DNA of 64,000 nucleotides from Siphlonurus alternatus (taxonomy: Eukaryota; Arthropoda; Insecta; Ephemeroptera; Siphlonuridae). The stretch lies in the NCBI GenBank assembly GCA_949825025.1, contig OX463787.1:1302001-1366000 (forward strand), read 5' to 3'. Shown one piece after another: positions 1 to 10,318 of this stretch. Below the pieces are notes generated by a model. It had not been told where the DNA came from. It saw only the letters and a list, made by a program, of their open reading frames with translations, and did not search any database. The number at the start of each line of letters is the position of its first letter. Positions within the stretch are counted from its first letter, which is position 1. The translations under genes were made by a program, and so were the position numbers.

Positions 1-1176
1 CTCTCGAATCCATTTTTCCGTAAAAAAATCAAGAAAATCTACCATGTTAATTCCCATAAGATTTTTTATTATTTTTTTACCGAAAAATGGATTCGAGCGA
101 AAATTTTTTTAATCGGTTTTTGGTTAAAGCTTGGGTCATAGAACATCACTATATTTTTTTCATACCACCTAACGGTGTATTTTTTCGAGATATTCGAGGG
201 GTTTTGTCAGGTAAGGCCCCATGTTAAGCGACGCATTCACTCTGACTTTGGAATTTTTTTCTGGCAAACCTATTTGAGATAGAATTTTTTGAATTTTGGT
301 TTGATATGGAGGACAACTTGAACTATTTTTAGAAAATACTAACTCAACTTTTTTTTCTAGCGCGCACTTTACTTTATTTGCTGGTCTTGCAAGAACAAAT
401 TTAACAATTAAATGAATTTTACAAGCATCTAATAATTACGCTATTAAATAATTGCTGCTCTTTATAATTTCTAAAGAATAGAAATGAATATCGGAAAAAT
501 ATAAAACATTTTTCTTTGAATTTTATAAATTTGAAGTTAGAAAAGTGAAAAGAAATAAAAATATTTTTAGAGTAATCATGATTTCATAATTACATTTTAT
601 TATAAAATATTTTTTCTTAATTTTATATTTTTATATAAAAAAAAATAATGCTTGAAGATGCCATAAATATGTTATCAAAATAACTGGGTTTTTTTCCTAC
701 TTTTCGAAAAAATTAGTTCTTTCTAAAATTTGAAACTTTTCTATTAAATACCAATCCGACATATTATCGGTAGATGCACTGTAACTACACATTTACGTGT
801 ATTATCGTGTATAAGAGTCAACAATTGAAATTAGTACATAAATTGATGCCTATTATAACAAATTTGGCATTTCTTCTGAAACATGTAAAATAGAAATATA
901 AGAAGAGTATTTTACTTCACGAAAAAACGGATAATGGTCAAGCGGCTTTTGTTAAATTAAAACAAATGTACCTTTAAATAAATAATTGAATATTTAGTAA
1001 CCCAAAAAACTATAGGCACATTTTTTAAACAGCTAGGTTAATAGTTAATTTGACTTTTATTTTGACGTTTGACAGTATTAGAATTACCATTGGAAAACTA
1101 TAAGCGATGTCCGATAACGGTGACTTGGATCCTTCAGAATTTACGGCACTCAAACTATCGTTTTATTTGTCTATTG

Positions 1177-1300
1177 TAAACTCTTCTTCTTGGAAAATTT
1201 CTGTTTACAAACTTGTTAATCTCCTTGCTTTCAGTTATAATCACAGTAATTGTTAACAAGGCTGCAAGTTGACATTTTCCAAGGTGACAAGTGTACAAAT
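1177..1300. mobile_element. Family K foldback MITE copy
   Basis: Imperfect inverted repeat: a left half TCTTGGAAAATTTCTG and CTTGTTAATCTCC is answered by GTTAACAAGGCTGCAAG and TTTTCCAAGGTGACAAGTGT. The same unit recurs at 2103, 24133, 29625, 36823, 45550, 52097, 53712 and 57053. Confidence 0.6.
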
Positions 1301-1804
1301 TCCTTAAATAACAATATGAGCCTTTGAGTAAGCAATACTAAGGTTCATATTTAACTCGGGTTTCGTCGGAAACGCTCGGGTGTCCTTCGGCTCGGCTCGG
1401 CCAGTGAAATTCTTCGTTACAAACAACGGACCAATGACAGAAGACGTTAAAAACACGACGAAAATGAATTAAAAGTGAACCAGAGTATATTGATGTTAAC
1501 CCATACTGAACGCTCCTGAAACGCGGCAACCCACAATACATTGACGCTCAAGGCGTTGCATAACTTACAGGGGCCATCAATTTATTGAAATTAACTTTCT
1601 GTGTTTTAAGAGCAGATTCAAACATATAAATTTATACTATTTATATAGACGTTGCAGCATAAATTTTCTACTTTTAAATCAATATTAAATTTAAAATTAT
1701 AAGAAAACATGGTTTGAATACAATCAGGTTTTTGTTCCACGTTTAAAAATGATTTTTTTTTTTTATATATAAAAGGGTACACTTCTATGAGCTTGGAGTT
1801 CTAG

Positions 1805-1912
1805 GCGAAGTAATGTGTAGAGATAAGGTAAGATGGAAAGGTCACAGCCTGTTACGCGTCCCAGCATTCGCTGAGGTGAGACTGAGGGAACCGTGGAAAA
1901 CCTCAGTCAGAT
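1805..1912 (-). mobile_element. SINE fragment with GACTGAGG core
   Basis: Matches the body of the 5S-headed SINE at 24795-25060 in inverted orientation: AGATAAGGTAAGATGG, GCATTCGCTGAGGTGA, then the core GACTGAGGGAACCGTGGAAA followed by ACCTCAGTCAG. The best parallel copy is 37262-37490. Confidence 0.55.
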
Positions 1913-2102
1913 CAAACATCTCTATTATTATCAATTTTTCTGGAAAGATCTTTAATTACAACAATGGTGCTTCATGCTACCACCGATTCGATTTAAATTG
2001 TTTATATTTTTAAAAAGCAAACACAGCTCCCTATAACATTTTACGGTATGAGGTTCTGACATGTTCCAAGCTACTAAATTAGCTTATTTCCGTAGCACTT
2101 TT

Positions 2103-2195
2103 CGTCTCGGAAAATTTTCTTTTTAACCACCATGCCCCGTAAGAAAAACACAGAACATTAAGAAAGTGGGAAAATTTCCAAGGTGACGAATGTAC
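2103..2195. mobile_element. Family K foldback MITE copy, shortened
   Basis: GTCTCGGAAAATTTTC at the left is mirrored by GGAAAATTTCCAAGGTGACG at the right, with the family's CATGCCCCGTAAG sequence between them. The central part is partly deleted compared with the copies at 52097 and 53712. Confidence 0.55.
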
Positions 2196-2324
2196 ATGAA
2201 TTGCATCCACGTCCTCCTACACCAATTACCGACCATCCTGGCTTAAGTTTTCATGGTTTCTTTAGTAAAACTTGGCAAATTCTAGGCTAGAATTTGACCC
2301 AAAAGCACGTAAAAGTCCACTCAC

Positions 2325-3047
2325 CGCCGTCCTGCTGGTCTCACTGAGCACCATGTTCGCCAGTACCAACAACGTCAGCAGCTGCAGAAGACGACACGTG
2401 GCACAAATCACCTCCCCGACACGTGCCAGGAACACGTGACCAAATGACGTCATGTCAGGAGATGACGTCACGCGTCGACGTCGTCGCTTCATTTTGCAGT
2501 CAGCTGCAGTGAGGGGGGAGAACCAACGGGTGCCGACACATGGCGGGAAATTTGAAAGTTTAAAAGCCGCGTTGTTTTTAAATGTCTCCTCTTCAGAGGT
2601 ACTTTTTCCAATTGTTGTGCTATTTATTGTCTTTAAAGTTGAATAATCATGATTTTGAAGTGCTTTATTGAGTTCTGTAATAGGCTTATTAATTTGAAAT
2701 GCATTTGCATGTGATTCTAAAAACTTTGATGTGGTTTGATACGAGAAAATGAAATCCACAAAAATATTTTTAATATTTTCGTCGACTTTTTTATTTTTTA
2801 CTTTTACTACTGGGAGATTTTTTTTTAATTTTGTAGGACCTGCACTAGAGAGTACCTGCTGTTGTAAACTGTTTTTATCAATGAATATTCCGATATTATT
2901 TTCTGGTAATTGCCTTGTAATTTTATTCAAAGCCAGATTGCCATGGTTCGAGTTTGAATTGCTGAGAGATATTTGAGACACTGCGAGGATACATGGCAGT
3001 AAAATCAGCCACTGCTTTCGGTTCTTCCCCATCTTATTGTCTCTCAT
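2325..3047 (-). CDS. Predicted secreted protein, unrecognised, 5' part
   Basis: The minus-strand exon runs from acceptor TTTAATTTGCAG at 3064 (exon start 3063) to donor GGCG|GTGAGT, with exon end at 2325. The ATG at 3047 opens a frame of 241 codons to that donor. The N-terminus is basic, then hydrophobic (KQWLILLPCILAVSQISLS), a plausible signal peptide. The middle is rich in Asn, Lys, Ser and Thr, with no domain I know. The last 70 codons or so differ sharply: GC- and CpG-rich DNA, a run of five Arg, three TGACGTCA sites and a second hydrophobic stretch (LLQLLTLLVLANMVL) ending like a signal peptide. This last part could be the first exon of a separate transcript starting at an internal ATG near 2490. 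Splice sites and the upstream promoter support a real gene; function is unknown and the 3' part is not seen. Confidence 0.5.
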
Positions 3048-3737
3048 TTTCACTTCCGTTTGTCTGCAAATTAAATAGCAACATTAAAATTTAATGTTTA
3101 GAGTAAAACGATACTAAATCAGCTATCTGGCATCAGTAGAGAAATTAAAATATGTATGTATACGAAACATAATTATAAATATTATTGATGATGATAAGAT
3201 ATAAATATTTGAGGTGAATGATAAGCAGATAGCTGTTTTTGCCAGATAACTCCCTATTAAATATAAATAAAACAATTTCTAGTACAGTAATGTTATTTTA
3301 ATAAGGTTTCATAATTATTTAGGATGAAAGTTTTTAGACAGAGGGTTCAAAGAACTCGGTGCTTTCATGGCAATAAAATATACTCTACACCAAATGTCGA
3401 AAATTTCGTTTCCCGGAATTGCCATTATTCCACATTATCATTGAAATTTTTAATTTTATTATATTAATCTGTAGGAAATTTAAAGCGGAAAATTAAAATT
3501 TAATTTAAAATAAAATAGTACAAAAATTATTAAAATAAATTTGGAGCTTAAAAATTAATGTTTCTATTATTATTAATTATTACTAATTATATTTTTAATA
3601 ATAATGCAAAACAAAAAATAATAATAATGCAGCATATTCGTCCATTTTTAAACCATAATAAAAAACAATATCTCATTTAAAAGTTGCATACTTTTTGTCC
3701 ATTGAAACATCCAAGTTAACATATTTATTATACTCAC

Positions 3738-3809
3738 CAATTGTGCATCACTACCCAAGTTCGAATTTCCACTAAACCAGAAATCGTTGTGCTCGGACGA
3801 GACAGTTCT
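3738..3809 (-). other. Non-coding first exon (5' UTR) of the 2.3-3.8 kb gene
   Basis: On the minus strand a TATA element is followed about 32 bases later by a TCAGAAC initiator (A at about 3809). About 70 bases on lies a strong donor, CAATTG|GTGAGTATAA, with exon end at 3738. The intron 3064-3737 ends in a clean acceptor. No ATG with a useful frame lies in this exon, so translation should start in exon 2. Confidence 0.55.
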
Positions 3810-3856
3810 GACCTACTTGGGACTAGGAGGTGGCATATATACCCACTGTGACGTCA
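3809..3856 (-). promoter_or_regulatory. TATA promoter with CRE-type site
   Basis: On the minus strand, GGGTATATATGCC has its TATA at 3841-3834, with an initiator-like TCAGAAC at about 3811-3805, the usual spacing. A perfect TGACGTCA (CRE/ATF type) lies at 3849-3856, just upstream of the TATA. Confidence 0.55.
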
Positions 3857-4064
3857 TCACAATTGCAGATGAAGAGACAGATGTACTTCCGGTATGTCTG
3901 TTTACTATCTGTGTGTTGCAGACACAATTCAGATGTGATTGAGAAGTGGAAAATATACTATGGGAAATTTCATTTTAAAGGCGGATTCAGATGGTGACAA
4001 CGGCGATGCGACGCGATTTTATCACACAAGCTGTGAAATCCTATGTGGAAGCGAATTCAACAGG

Positions 4065-4284
4065 CAGGGCTATTACTCTATTGAACCGGGTAAAGTCACT
4101 CACGACCGTTACAAAAATAATTGGATTGTTGAAATTTGTAAACAACACGCAAATAACCCCTTTTTAACCAATAGGGAGGCGTTTCAGCAAAACGGGTTAT
4201 TTCTAAGCCAATCAGAATTCAGAATTGGGCCTCCATAAGCCGGAAGGGAGTGACTTTACCCGGTTCAATAGAGTAATAGCCCTG
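4065..4284 (+). mobile_element. Family B MITE, hAT type, copy 1
   Basis: The terminal inverted repeats begin CAGGGCTATTACTCTATTGA and end in the complementary TAGAGTAATAGCCCTG. It is flanked by a perfect 8-base direct repeat TCAACAGG (4057-4064 and 4285-4292). An 8-base target duplication and a CAGGG end are hallmarks of the hAT superfamily. At 220 bases it cannot encode a transposase, so it is non-autonomous. The open frame at 3939-4238 is only this element read through. Confidence 0.9.
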
Positions 4285-4414
4285 TCAACAGGTTTCGGCA
4301 GCGAAATCGCGTTAATTGCGATGCTCTTTTTTTTTAATCACCAAATATGGCCGCCAATAGATGTCACAGCAAGTGCTCATTATTTCCATCGCGTCGCATG
4401 ATAAAAATCACCAT

Positions 4415-4635
4415 CAGGGCTATTACTCTATTGAACCGGGTATAGTCACTCCCTTCCGGCTTATGGAGGCCCAATTCTGAATTCTGATTGGCTTAGAAAT
4501 AACCCGTTTTGCTGAAACGCCTTCCTATTGGTTAAAAAGGGGTTATTTTCTTGTTGTTTACAAATTTCAACAATCCAATTTTTTTTTGTAACGGTCGTGA
4601 GTGACTTTACCCGGTTCAATAGAGGATTAGCCCTG
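4415..4635 (-). mobile_element. Family B MITE, hAT type, copy 2, inverted
   Basis: Same element as copy 1 in the opposite orientation (GTCACTCCCTTCCGGC near its left end matches the right end of copy 1). It is flanked by a perfect 8-base duplication ATCACCAT (4407-4414 and 4636-4643). The two copies have different target duplications, so they are separate insertions. Confidence 0.9.
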
Positions 4636-4876
4636 ATCACCATGTGAATCCGCCTTTACTTAATATAATGTTTTCATAACTGAAATCTGTTGAAGAGTTG
4701 GCCACTATACTAATATTTATAGTGCTGATACATTAATATACATATAATATGTACAATACAATAATATACAGTAAAATTCCGGACAATTCCACACACATAT
4801 ATAGTTCACATAAATGCATATGCTCCATATCTTTATTCTACCACCGTTTCAAGTTAATTAAATTTTCATAATAAAA

Positions 4877-5193
4877 TAATAATAATAATAATAATAATAA
4901 TATAATATAATATAATATAATATAATATAATATAATATAATATAATATAATATAATATAATATAATATAATATAATATAATATAATATAATATAATATAA
5001 TATAATATAATATAATATAATATAATATAACATAACATAACATAGCATAACATAACATAACATAACATAACATAACATAACATAACATAACATAACATAA
5101 CATAACATAACATAACATAACATAACATAACATAACATAACATAACATAACATAACATAACATAACATAACATAACATAACATAATATAATAT
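4877..5193. repeat. Pentanucleotide microsatellite TATAA / CATAA
   Basis: A short (AAT)n run leads into about 26 units of TATAA (to about 5029), then about 31 units of CATAA with one CATAG variant near 5041, then two TATAA units. The long frames with MLCYV and YYIIL repeats are artefacts of this tract. Confidence 0.95.
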
Positions 5194-5203
5194 AATAAGT
5201 GAA

Positions 5204-5292
5204 ATAGTGTTATAGTGTTTATAGTATATAGTGTTATAGTGTTTATAGTATATAGTGTTATAGTGTTTATAGTATATAGTGTTATAGTGTTT
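5204..5292. repeat. 24-base minisatellite
   Basis: About 3.5 direct copies of GTGTTATAGTGTTTATAGTA plus TATA, immediately after the pentanucleotide tract. Confidence 0.9.
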
Positions 5293-5299
5293 TGCTGAT

Positions 5300-6031
5300 A
5301 TCCACATCATTTTTACAATGTATATTTCTTTTTTGTAAGTTGGGTGAAAAATAAAAAATAAATAAATATTTATTTATTTTATTATTTCACCTGATAGAGT
5401 ATTATTATGTAAATAAAAATATATGCAGGGTGGGGGTAACATACAAAGCATCATTAGGCACTATTTCACAGTATGTGGCAGTTATCCGTACTAAATTACA
5501 AATTACTTGGTACAAGACCAACGTCAAAAAACAACATTTATTTACATAAGTAGAATGACTTAGCTGCTGAAGCAAATTGTTTGTCAGGGCTAAGCTTTAC
5601 CTGTGAAGGTAACTTATTCCACAAATTAACAGACCTCACAACTTATTTAATTGCAGATGCCAAATCCTATATATATATATATAGACTTTGGCATCTGCTC
5701 AAAGATGACACAATGAACAGAAAATATAATTAATTAAATTATCTCAAACGGATACTGCATGTTTTCAAGATGATGTAACACGGTTATCTTCTTTGGTTGA
5801 AATAATTATTTCATTGTAATATCTTTTCTTGCGTTATAGGGAAAATTGTAAAAAAATTTAAGCAATATTTCATGCATGTATGTCTGTTAACGTGTTGCAT
5901 TATAGGAACCAGAACATAAAAAAAAAAGATGATGAATATTCTGCAACTGGTAAAGTGTTGAAATTTTGTGATATTGTAATAAAAAGAGAGAGATGCTTAA
6001 TATTTTCCTTTTGTATTGCACTTCATTTCAG
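5300..6031. other. Intergenic stretch upstream of the membrane lectin gene
   Basis: AT-rich, without a recognisable coding region. A short hairpin lies at about 5650-5700 (GCAGATGCCAAA ... TTTGGCATCTGC around a TA run). A first non-coding exon and promoter of the lectin gene may lie here, since the start-codon exon is preceded by an acceptor-like CTTCATTTCAG ending at 6031, but I could not place them. Confidence 0.5.
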
Positions 6032-6102
6032 ATTGTGAACACAACACGAAAAGTCAACACATTACATCTCTCTTGTGCGTTTAAAGCTGCAACATTAACA
6101 AC

Positions 6103-9100
6103 ATGGAGACTCAAACTAGAGGTATGAAACTCCCTATATTTTTTATTTTTTTTTATCAAACTAACCCTATTGGGTACTTCTATTTACTAATTACATACTA
6201 CTTGAAACCCCGAACCTTCCGAAACCATAACTTAAGCGTTTCACGGGCTCTTCCGGAACGGGGGTGGCCACGGCATTGTAATCCATCCCGGCATTTGTCT
6301 GTGACTGAGGGAAACGTGTAAACCTCAGCCAGGATGGACACTAAAACTTTTGTCAATATACCGAAAGTGCAATAGTGTAAATAAGCCAGGGGAACCGCAT
6401 GATAGAAAAGTGCAACATTTTACCCTTGGGTGGGAAACGTATTTTTTGTTGAAAATGGTCACCCATCCAACTACCTATATATTATAGAAAATGTCGAAGG
6501 TCTTTATTTAGTTGTAAAATATTTCAGTAACTTATTTATGTATCCTTAGATGTTAATTGATATAGCAAATTATTTTAATTTTTTTTATAATTATTGTTAA
6601 TGAATATATGTGATATAATATACAATGGTCTAAATATTGTGTTAGGTTTAGTTTGTTTTGTGTACTGCTTTTTTTTTAACTTGATCCAAGTTTTTCAACG
6701 TACACCTCTGGACACCACGAACGTTACTGCTGCTTTGTTTGTAGACGTTATCACGCAGTCTATGGAGGAGTGGTGAACCAAAACTATTTTGATATTGATA
6801 GACTGGGTGCTCTTTTTACCTCACCCAAAATTGCAAATCTACATATCTCTGTCTATTGTAGCTCTAGCAAGTGAGAAAGGAGTAACGTACTTCCATATAG
6901 AGTTAGAATAAACAATTTGAGTGAAATTTGAGGGTATAATTAAGATTCAGAAAAATATTTAAACAGTTAAAAAAATAATACATCTTTTATTTTGAACAAT
7001 TAAGTCGTAAAAGACAATATGGATCATAAATAACACAAAAAATATATTATATTATTAATTATTTTTCTCAAATTAAAATTTTGATTTAACCCGAAATAAA
7101 AATCGGAGCCACTAAAATGTTTTGAGAATTATCCTTTTTTTTTCAGTAATATTTTTAGATATTTCTTCTTTACAGATCAGAAAAGAAGGTCTAAGACACG
7201 AACTTTCTTGTACTGGAGTATCAGTGTAGAAATGCTGATTGTAATATCACTGTTGGTGGCTTTATTGGTGCTTACTCTGCATTACCCAGGCACCAAAATG
7301 ACATCTCCGTCCTCAGAAAATGTCTCTACGGTACCTTCAACTGCGACGCCCAGTACTACAAAGAATTGTGTGAAAATTACCACCAAAGAAGCGTCAACTT
7401 ATTCCAAAATTCTGACAAGCATAACACAGATGTACGAGATCAAGACAACCCCAGTCACAAATTCAATTCCACAAACATCAACTGTAACGAATTCCAAGGC
7501 AGATTTGAATCAGAAAAGTACTGAAAATGTATACTTGAAAAGTGACAAAACAGAAATGAGTATATACCACATCTCCAAAATACATGACTACTACGTCATT
7601 TACGAATTCTGATAAGATCTCAAGTACAGAGAATATTGATATATTTTCTATTAAATCTGATGACAACGAACTAACTTCCACCACAATTGAAGTTGAACAA
7701 GTTACAACAACTGAAACTCCCAACTTCAAAATTACTACTCCAGGTATAGTGATACTCTATATGTATTATTTAAATCGATAGCAGTTCAAAGTATGGAATT
7801 TATAACATTCAAATGTCATAACACAGAGGAATTAAAGGTATATATTATAATTTATGACAACTGAAACACATCTGTTTCAAATAATACCCTACACTTTATT
7901 ATCTTTCAATTTTGATAATTAGTGTATATAGTTCTAATTATATCGAGATGAAGATCAGAATTTGAATCTGTTTGGTCGGGTTTGAGAAAGATCCACAAAA
8001 TCCAGCAATCCAGCAGAAGGCTCCGGGGAGAGAGACGAAGAGAAAAATTATAAGATCAATCGTGACTTCTTAGCAACAGTAAAGAAGGGAGATATCGATT
8101 GTTTTATTTTGTTTTCTTTATAATAATTGTATAACAATTGGCACATTTTCATTTTATATTTACATTATAATAATTATTTTAAAAATACATATATTAATAC
8201 ATTATTGTACAGTATATGAACTGAATATATTTATTGCTTTTTTTATAAATTTATTAATACTATGTAATATAATGTTTCACAGATGCTGCCTTGGTTACGG
8301 TTACGATTGTGGAGGAAAAATACTACTTCAGTGACAATTACGTAGGTTTCATTTAATGAAAGAAAAAAAGTTTAAATGAAGAAAAAATAACATTGTTACA
8401 AATTTACAGAACTTTTAATTTCTTTACATGAATATTATTAACATATAAGAAGGTTTTCTGACGAAGGTTCATTATAATAAATGGTAATTGAATCTTACCG
8501 GACTGTTTCCACTCGTCGATTATGTTGTAGTATGTCGAGAAACTGGAGCCCTGAATTATATTATAACATTAACACTGAAAAACATTAACATTATAATTCA
8601 GTGCTCAAGTTTCTCGACGTACTACAACATAATCAACGAGTAGAACAGTCCGGTAAGATTCAATTACCATTTATTATAAATATTATTGACAGTGTGAATG
8701 AAATAATATCATGAATCAAAATATAAACGAATACCTGCCATTAATATTATAATTAATGTTATGTAAAGTATTAAGTTCAATATACATTTTGTACCGAAGG
8801 GGGTTTAAAAATATAAATTGTGTCTATACACAGGCCTTATGGTGACGTCATGAAAGACGTTTGGCATCAAGGTATAAGTGATAAGAGAAGCAGCATCGAC
8901 TGACCTTCACAAATCATGTAAACAACACGACACTTTTTAAAGCCCCTTCGGTACACTATATTATATAAAATATATATGTTGAAAGTGTTGAAAATTTTAA
9001 CAAGTTACGTCCAACAGGAACTGAGCTGGCATGACGCAGAGAAATATTGTCAATCAATGGGCAAACATCTGGTCACAATTGACAGCGCCACTGAAAATGA

Positions 9101-9762
9101 GTTCATTACAAGTCGGAAAAACGATCTTGGTAAGTATAAACAGTAAATTATATTTACATTACTAAATATTTTATCAAGATCGTGCACTAACATCATACAG
9201 GATCTGTAAGAAGGAATCTGTGTGAGAGAGCTCTTTTCAATGGATTGATCTCAAAATATACATTGCAGAATTGAAGCTACTATAGATTATATACCAGGCA
9301 TATATTATATAACAACTATAATATAGAGTATATACCAGGCATATATATACCAGTCCGCCGGTGGCAGAAGGCGAGTGGCTTTTCGGCTGCTCGCTGCGAA
9401 GCCCCGGTGAGTAGAAGGGTCGTGACGGTGAGCGCTGAAGGGTCTGGGCGTGAGTCTGCCTGGAGCCGCCGTCAGTGCAGATCTTGGTGGTATAGTAGCA
9501 ATCTAATGGTACTCTAATTTTTCAGATTTTTTTTAGTAACGGAAGTATTTTCTAAAAATATTAAAAAAAAAACATGGAAATTGACGCCTCTGTTAATAAA
9601 AGGGGCGTGGGATCGAACCAGACCACGGACAAAACTTTTTAGAAATATTGCAACCTCTAAAAATCTGAAAAAAATCAAAATGGCATAACTTTGAATCCTT
9701 TATTCATTTTTGCAATAACAATTTTTGAGGTCGATATTTTATTGCAAAATGTATCGTTACAG

Positions 9763-9847
<85 letters not shown>

Positions 9848-10184
9848 ACACACACACAACTACACAGGGAGAACAAGTTGATTAATCTCACTTCAAGAAC
9901 TCCCACGCGCGTTAAATGTCCTAGTTTTCTTTACTTCTATTGTACATTTCGACACTGACACGTGTCACGTTACAGGTATGAGCTACACGTGGATCGGAGG
10001 GAGTGACGAGGCTGTGGAGGGCACTTGGCGGTGGATCGGCACGGGACAGACACTGAACTACACTAACTGGAGGAGTGATCAGCCAGATGGAGGCAGGGGG
10101 CAGAACTGTATGGCAATATTGAGTTGGGGTGGATGGTACGACGCAAATTGTAGTGAACTAAGGTCGTTCATCTGTGAACTGTAG
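6103..10184 (+). CDS. Type II membrane protein with C-type lectin domain
   Basis: Exons 6103-6121, 7176-7743, 8283-8341, 9018-9129 and 9976-10184 join with matching phases (1, 1, 0, 1). Exon 1 may extend 5' to an acceptor at 6031. The protein starts METQTR, has a basic cytosolic segment, a transmembrane helix (MLIVISLLVALLVLTL) and a Thr/Ser-rich stalk. The lectin domain follows from KYYFSDN, with all four conserved Cys (EKYC, GQNC, DANC, SFIC), WIGGSD and a QPD motif, the galactose-type signature in C-type lectins. The WND calcium motif reads WYD and the usual Glu before the third-exon Cys is Gln, so calcium-dependent binding may be weak. The stalk frame stops at 7610-7612 while the Thr-rich frame continuing into exon 3 is shifted by one base near 7557-7562. 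Summed exon length is one base over a multiple of three, so a one-base insertion (real or assembly error) is likely. Gene model strong; ligand inferred. Confidence 0.85.
6240..6470 (-). mobile_element. SINE copy with GACTGAGG core, inverted, in lectin intron 1
   Basis: Parallel to 37325-37490 in order: GGCCACGGC, GACTGAGGGAAACGTG, CTCAGCCAGGATGGACAC, TTTTGTCAATA, AGCCAGGGGAACC, AGTGCA and GGGTGGGAAA. It is therefore a diverged copy of the SINE body found with a 5S-like head at 24795. Confidence 0.6.
6690..6900. repeat. Family J interspersed repeat
   Basis: Begins GTACACCTCTGGACACCACG and includes CACGCAGTCTATGGAGGAGT and ATCTCTGTCTATTGTAGCTC. A close copy is at 48365-48535 (Gasp intron 2), with partial copies at 29695-29775 and, inverted, 21525-21680. 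No terminal repeats were found, so the class is unknown. Confidence 0.65.
8478..8684. mobile_element. Family D foldback element in lectin intron 3
   Basis: An almost perfect hairpin. The left arm begins AATAAATGGTAATTGAATCT and continues with TACCGGACTGTT and TATGTTGTAGTATGTCGAGA. The right arm is its complement, ending AGATTCAATTACCATTTATT. Arms of about 85 bases surround a short spacer. No second copy in the window. Confidence 0.8.
9351..9500 (+). pseudogene. 28S rRNA gene fragment in lectin intron 4
   Basis: CAGTCCGCCGGTGGCAGAAG, GCTCGCTGCGAAGCCCCGGT, GAGTAGAAGGGTCGTGACGG, GTGAGTCTGCCTGGAGCCGC and GCAGATCTTGGTGG lie in the order in which I know them from the conserved interior of eukaryotic 28S rRNA. 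The tract is GC-rich in an AT-rich intron and ends abruptly on both sides. TAGTAGCA shows an extra TA compared with the usual GGTGGTAGTAGCA. Only about 150 bases of a roughly 4 kb gene are present, so it is a non-functional fragment. Recognition is from memory of the rRNA, not from an alignment. Confidence 0.75.
9510..9745. mobile_element. Family C foldback MITE, diverged copy
   Basis: TTTTTCAGATTTTTTTTAGT on the left and CTAAAAATCTGAAAAAAATC on the right pair as inverted arms. The right end (GGCATAACTTTGAATCC, TTCATTTTTGCAATAA, TTTGAGGTCGATA) is the standard family C end seen at 30060-30110. The centre (GTGGGATCGAACCAGACCAC) has a tRNA-like look. Confidence 0.6.
9766..9859. repeat. (GA)n microsatellite followed by (CA)n
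   Basis: About 39 GA dinucleotides run directly into about seven CA dinucleotides, within intron 4 of the lectin gene. The Arg-Glu and Ser-Leu frames here are not genes. Confidence 0.95.
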
Positions 10185-10312
10185 TCCTGCTGATGAGAAT
10201 GTCAAATATCTTTAAACGTTAAATTTAATTTTCATACGAACTGAAATTATGTATGCACAAAAATGTATTTTTTTTAATATAATTATCATTTAGACACATC
10301 ATTTTAAATTGA

Positions 10313-10318
10313 AATAAA
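10313..10318 (+). terminator. Poly(A) signal of the membrane lectin gene
   Basis: AATAAA about 130 bases after the TAG stop (10182-10184). Confidence 0.6.

Larger units (their letters stand above)
1..2260. other. Repeat-rich intergenic stretch, no gene seen
   Basis: No convincing coding region. Positions 3-99 form a hairpin: TCGAATCCATTTTT near the left edge is mirrored by AAAAATGGATTCGA, the remnant of a foldback element. Family K foldback copies lie at 1177-1300 and 2103-2195, and a SINE fragment at about 1805-1912. The block 1340-1410 (CTCGGGTGTCCTTCGG region) recurs in inverted orientation at 56403-56470, so the small open frame at 1338-1541 is repeat-derived. If the minus-strand gene at 2325-3809 has further exons they should lie here or beyond the left edge, but I could not recognise one. 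Confidence 0.6.
3977..4657. mobile_element. Family A MITE interrupted by two family B MITEs
   Basis: The ends AAAGGCGGATTCAGATGG and GTGAATCCGCCTTT are inverted copies of each other. Internal sequence (GCGACGCGATTTTATC, AAATATGGCCGCCAATAG, CATCGCGTCGCATG) matches the uninterrupted copies at 17273, 37875 and 63191. Two family B elements sit inside it at 4065-4284 and 4415-4635. Removing them leaves a continuous family A element of about 220 bases. Confidence 0.85.

Noticed and set aside
3939..4238. 99-codon open frame
   Set aside because: Lies across the family A and family B transposons; no splice or domain support.
4877..5193. CRISPR-like or satellite array
   Set aside because: The unit is five bases with no spacers: a microsatellite in a eukaryotic genome.
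4838..5310. Three overlapping frames of 105-150 codons with MLCYV and YYIIL repeats
   Set aside because: Produced by the pentanucleotide microsatellite.
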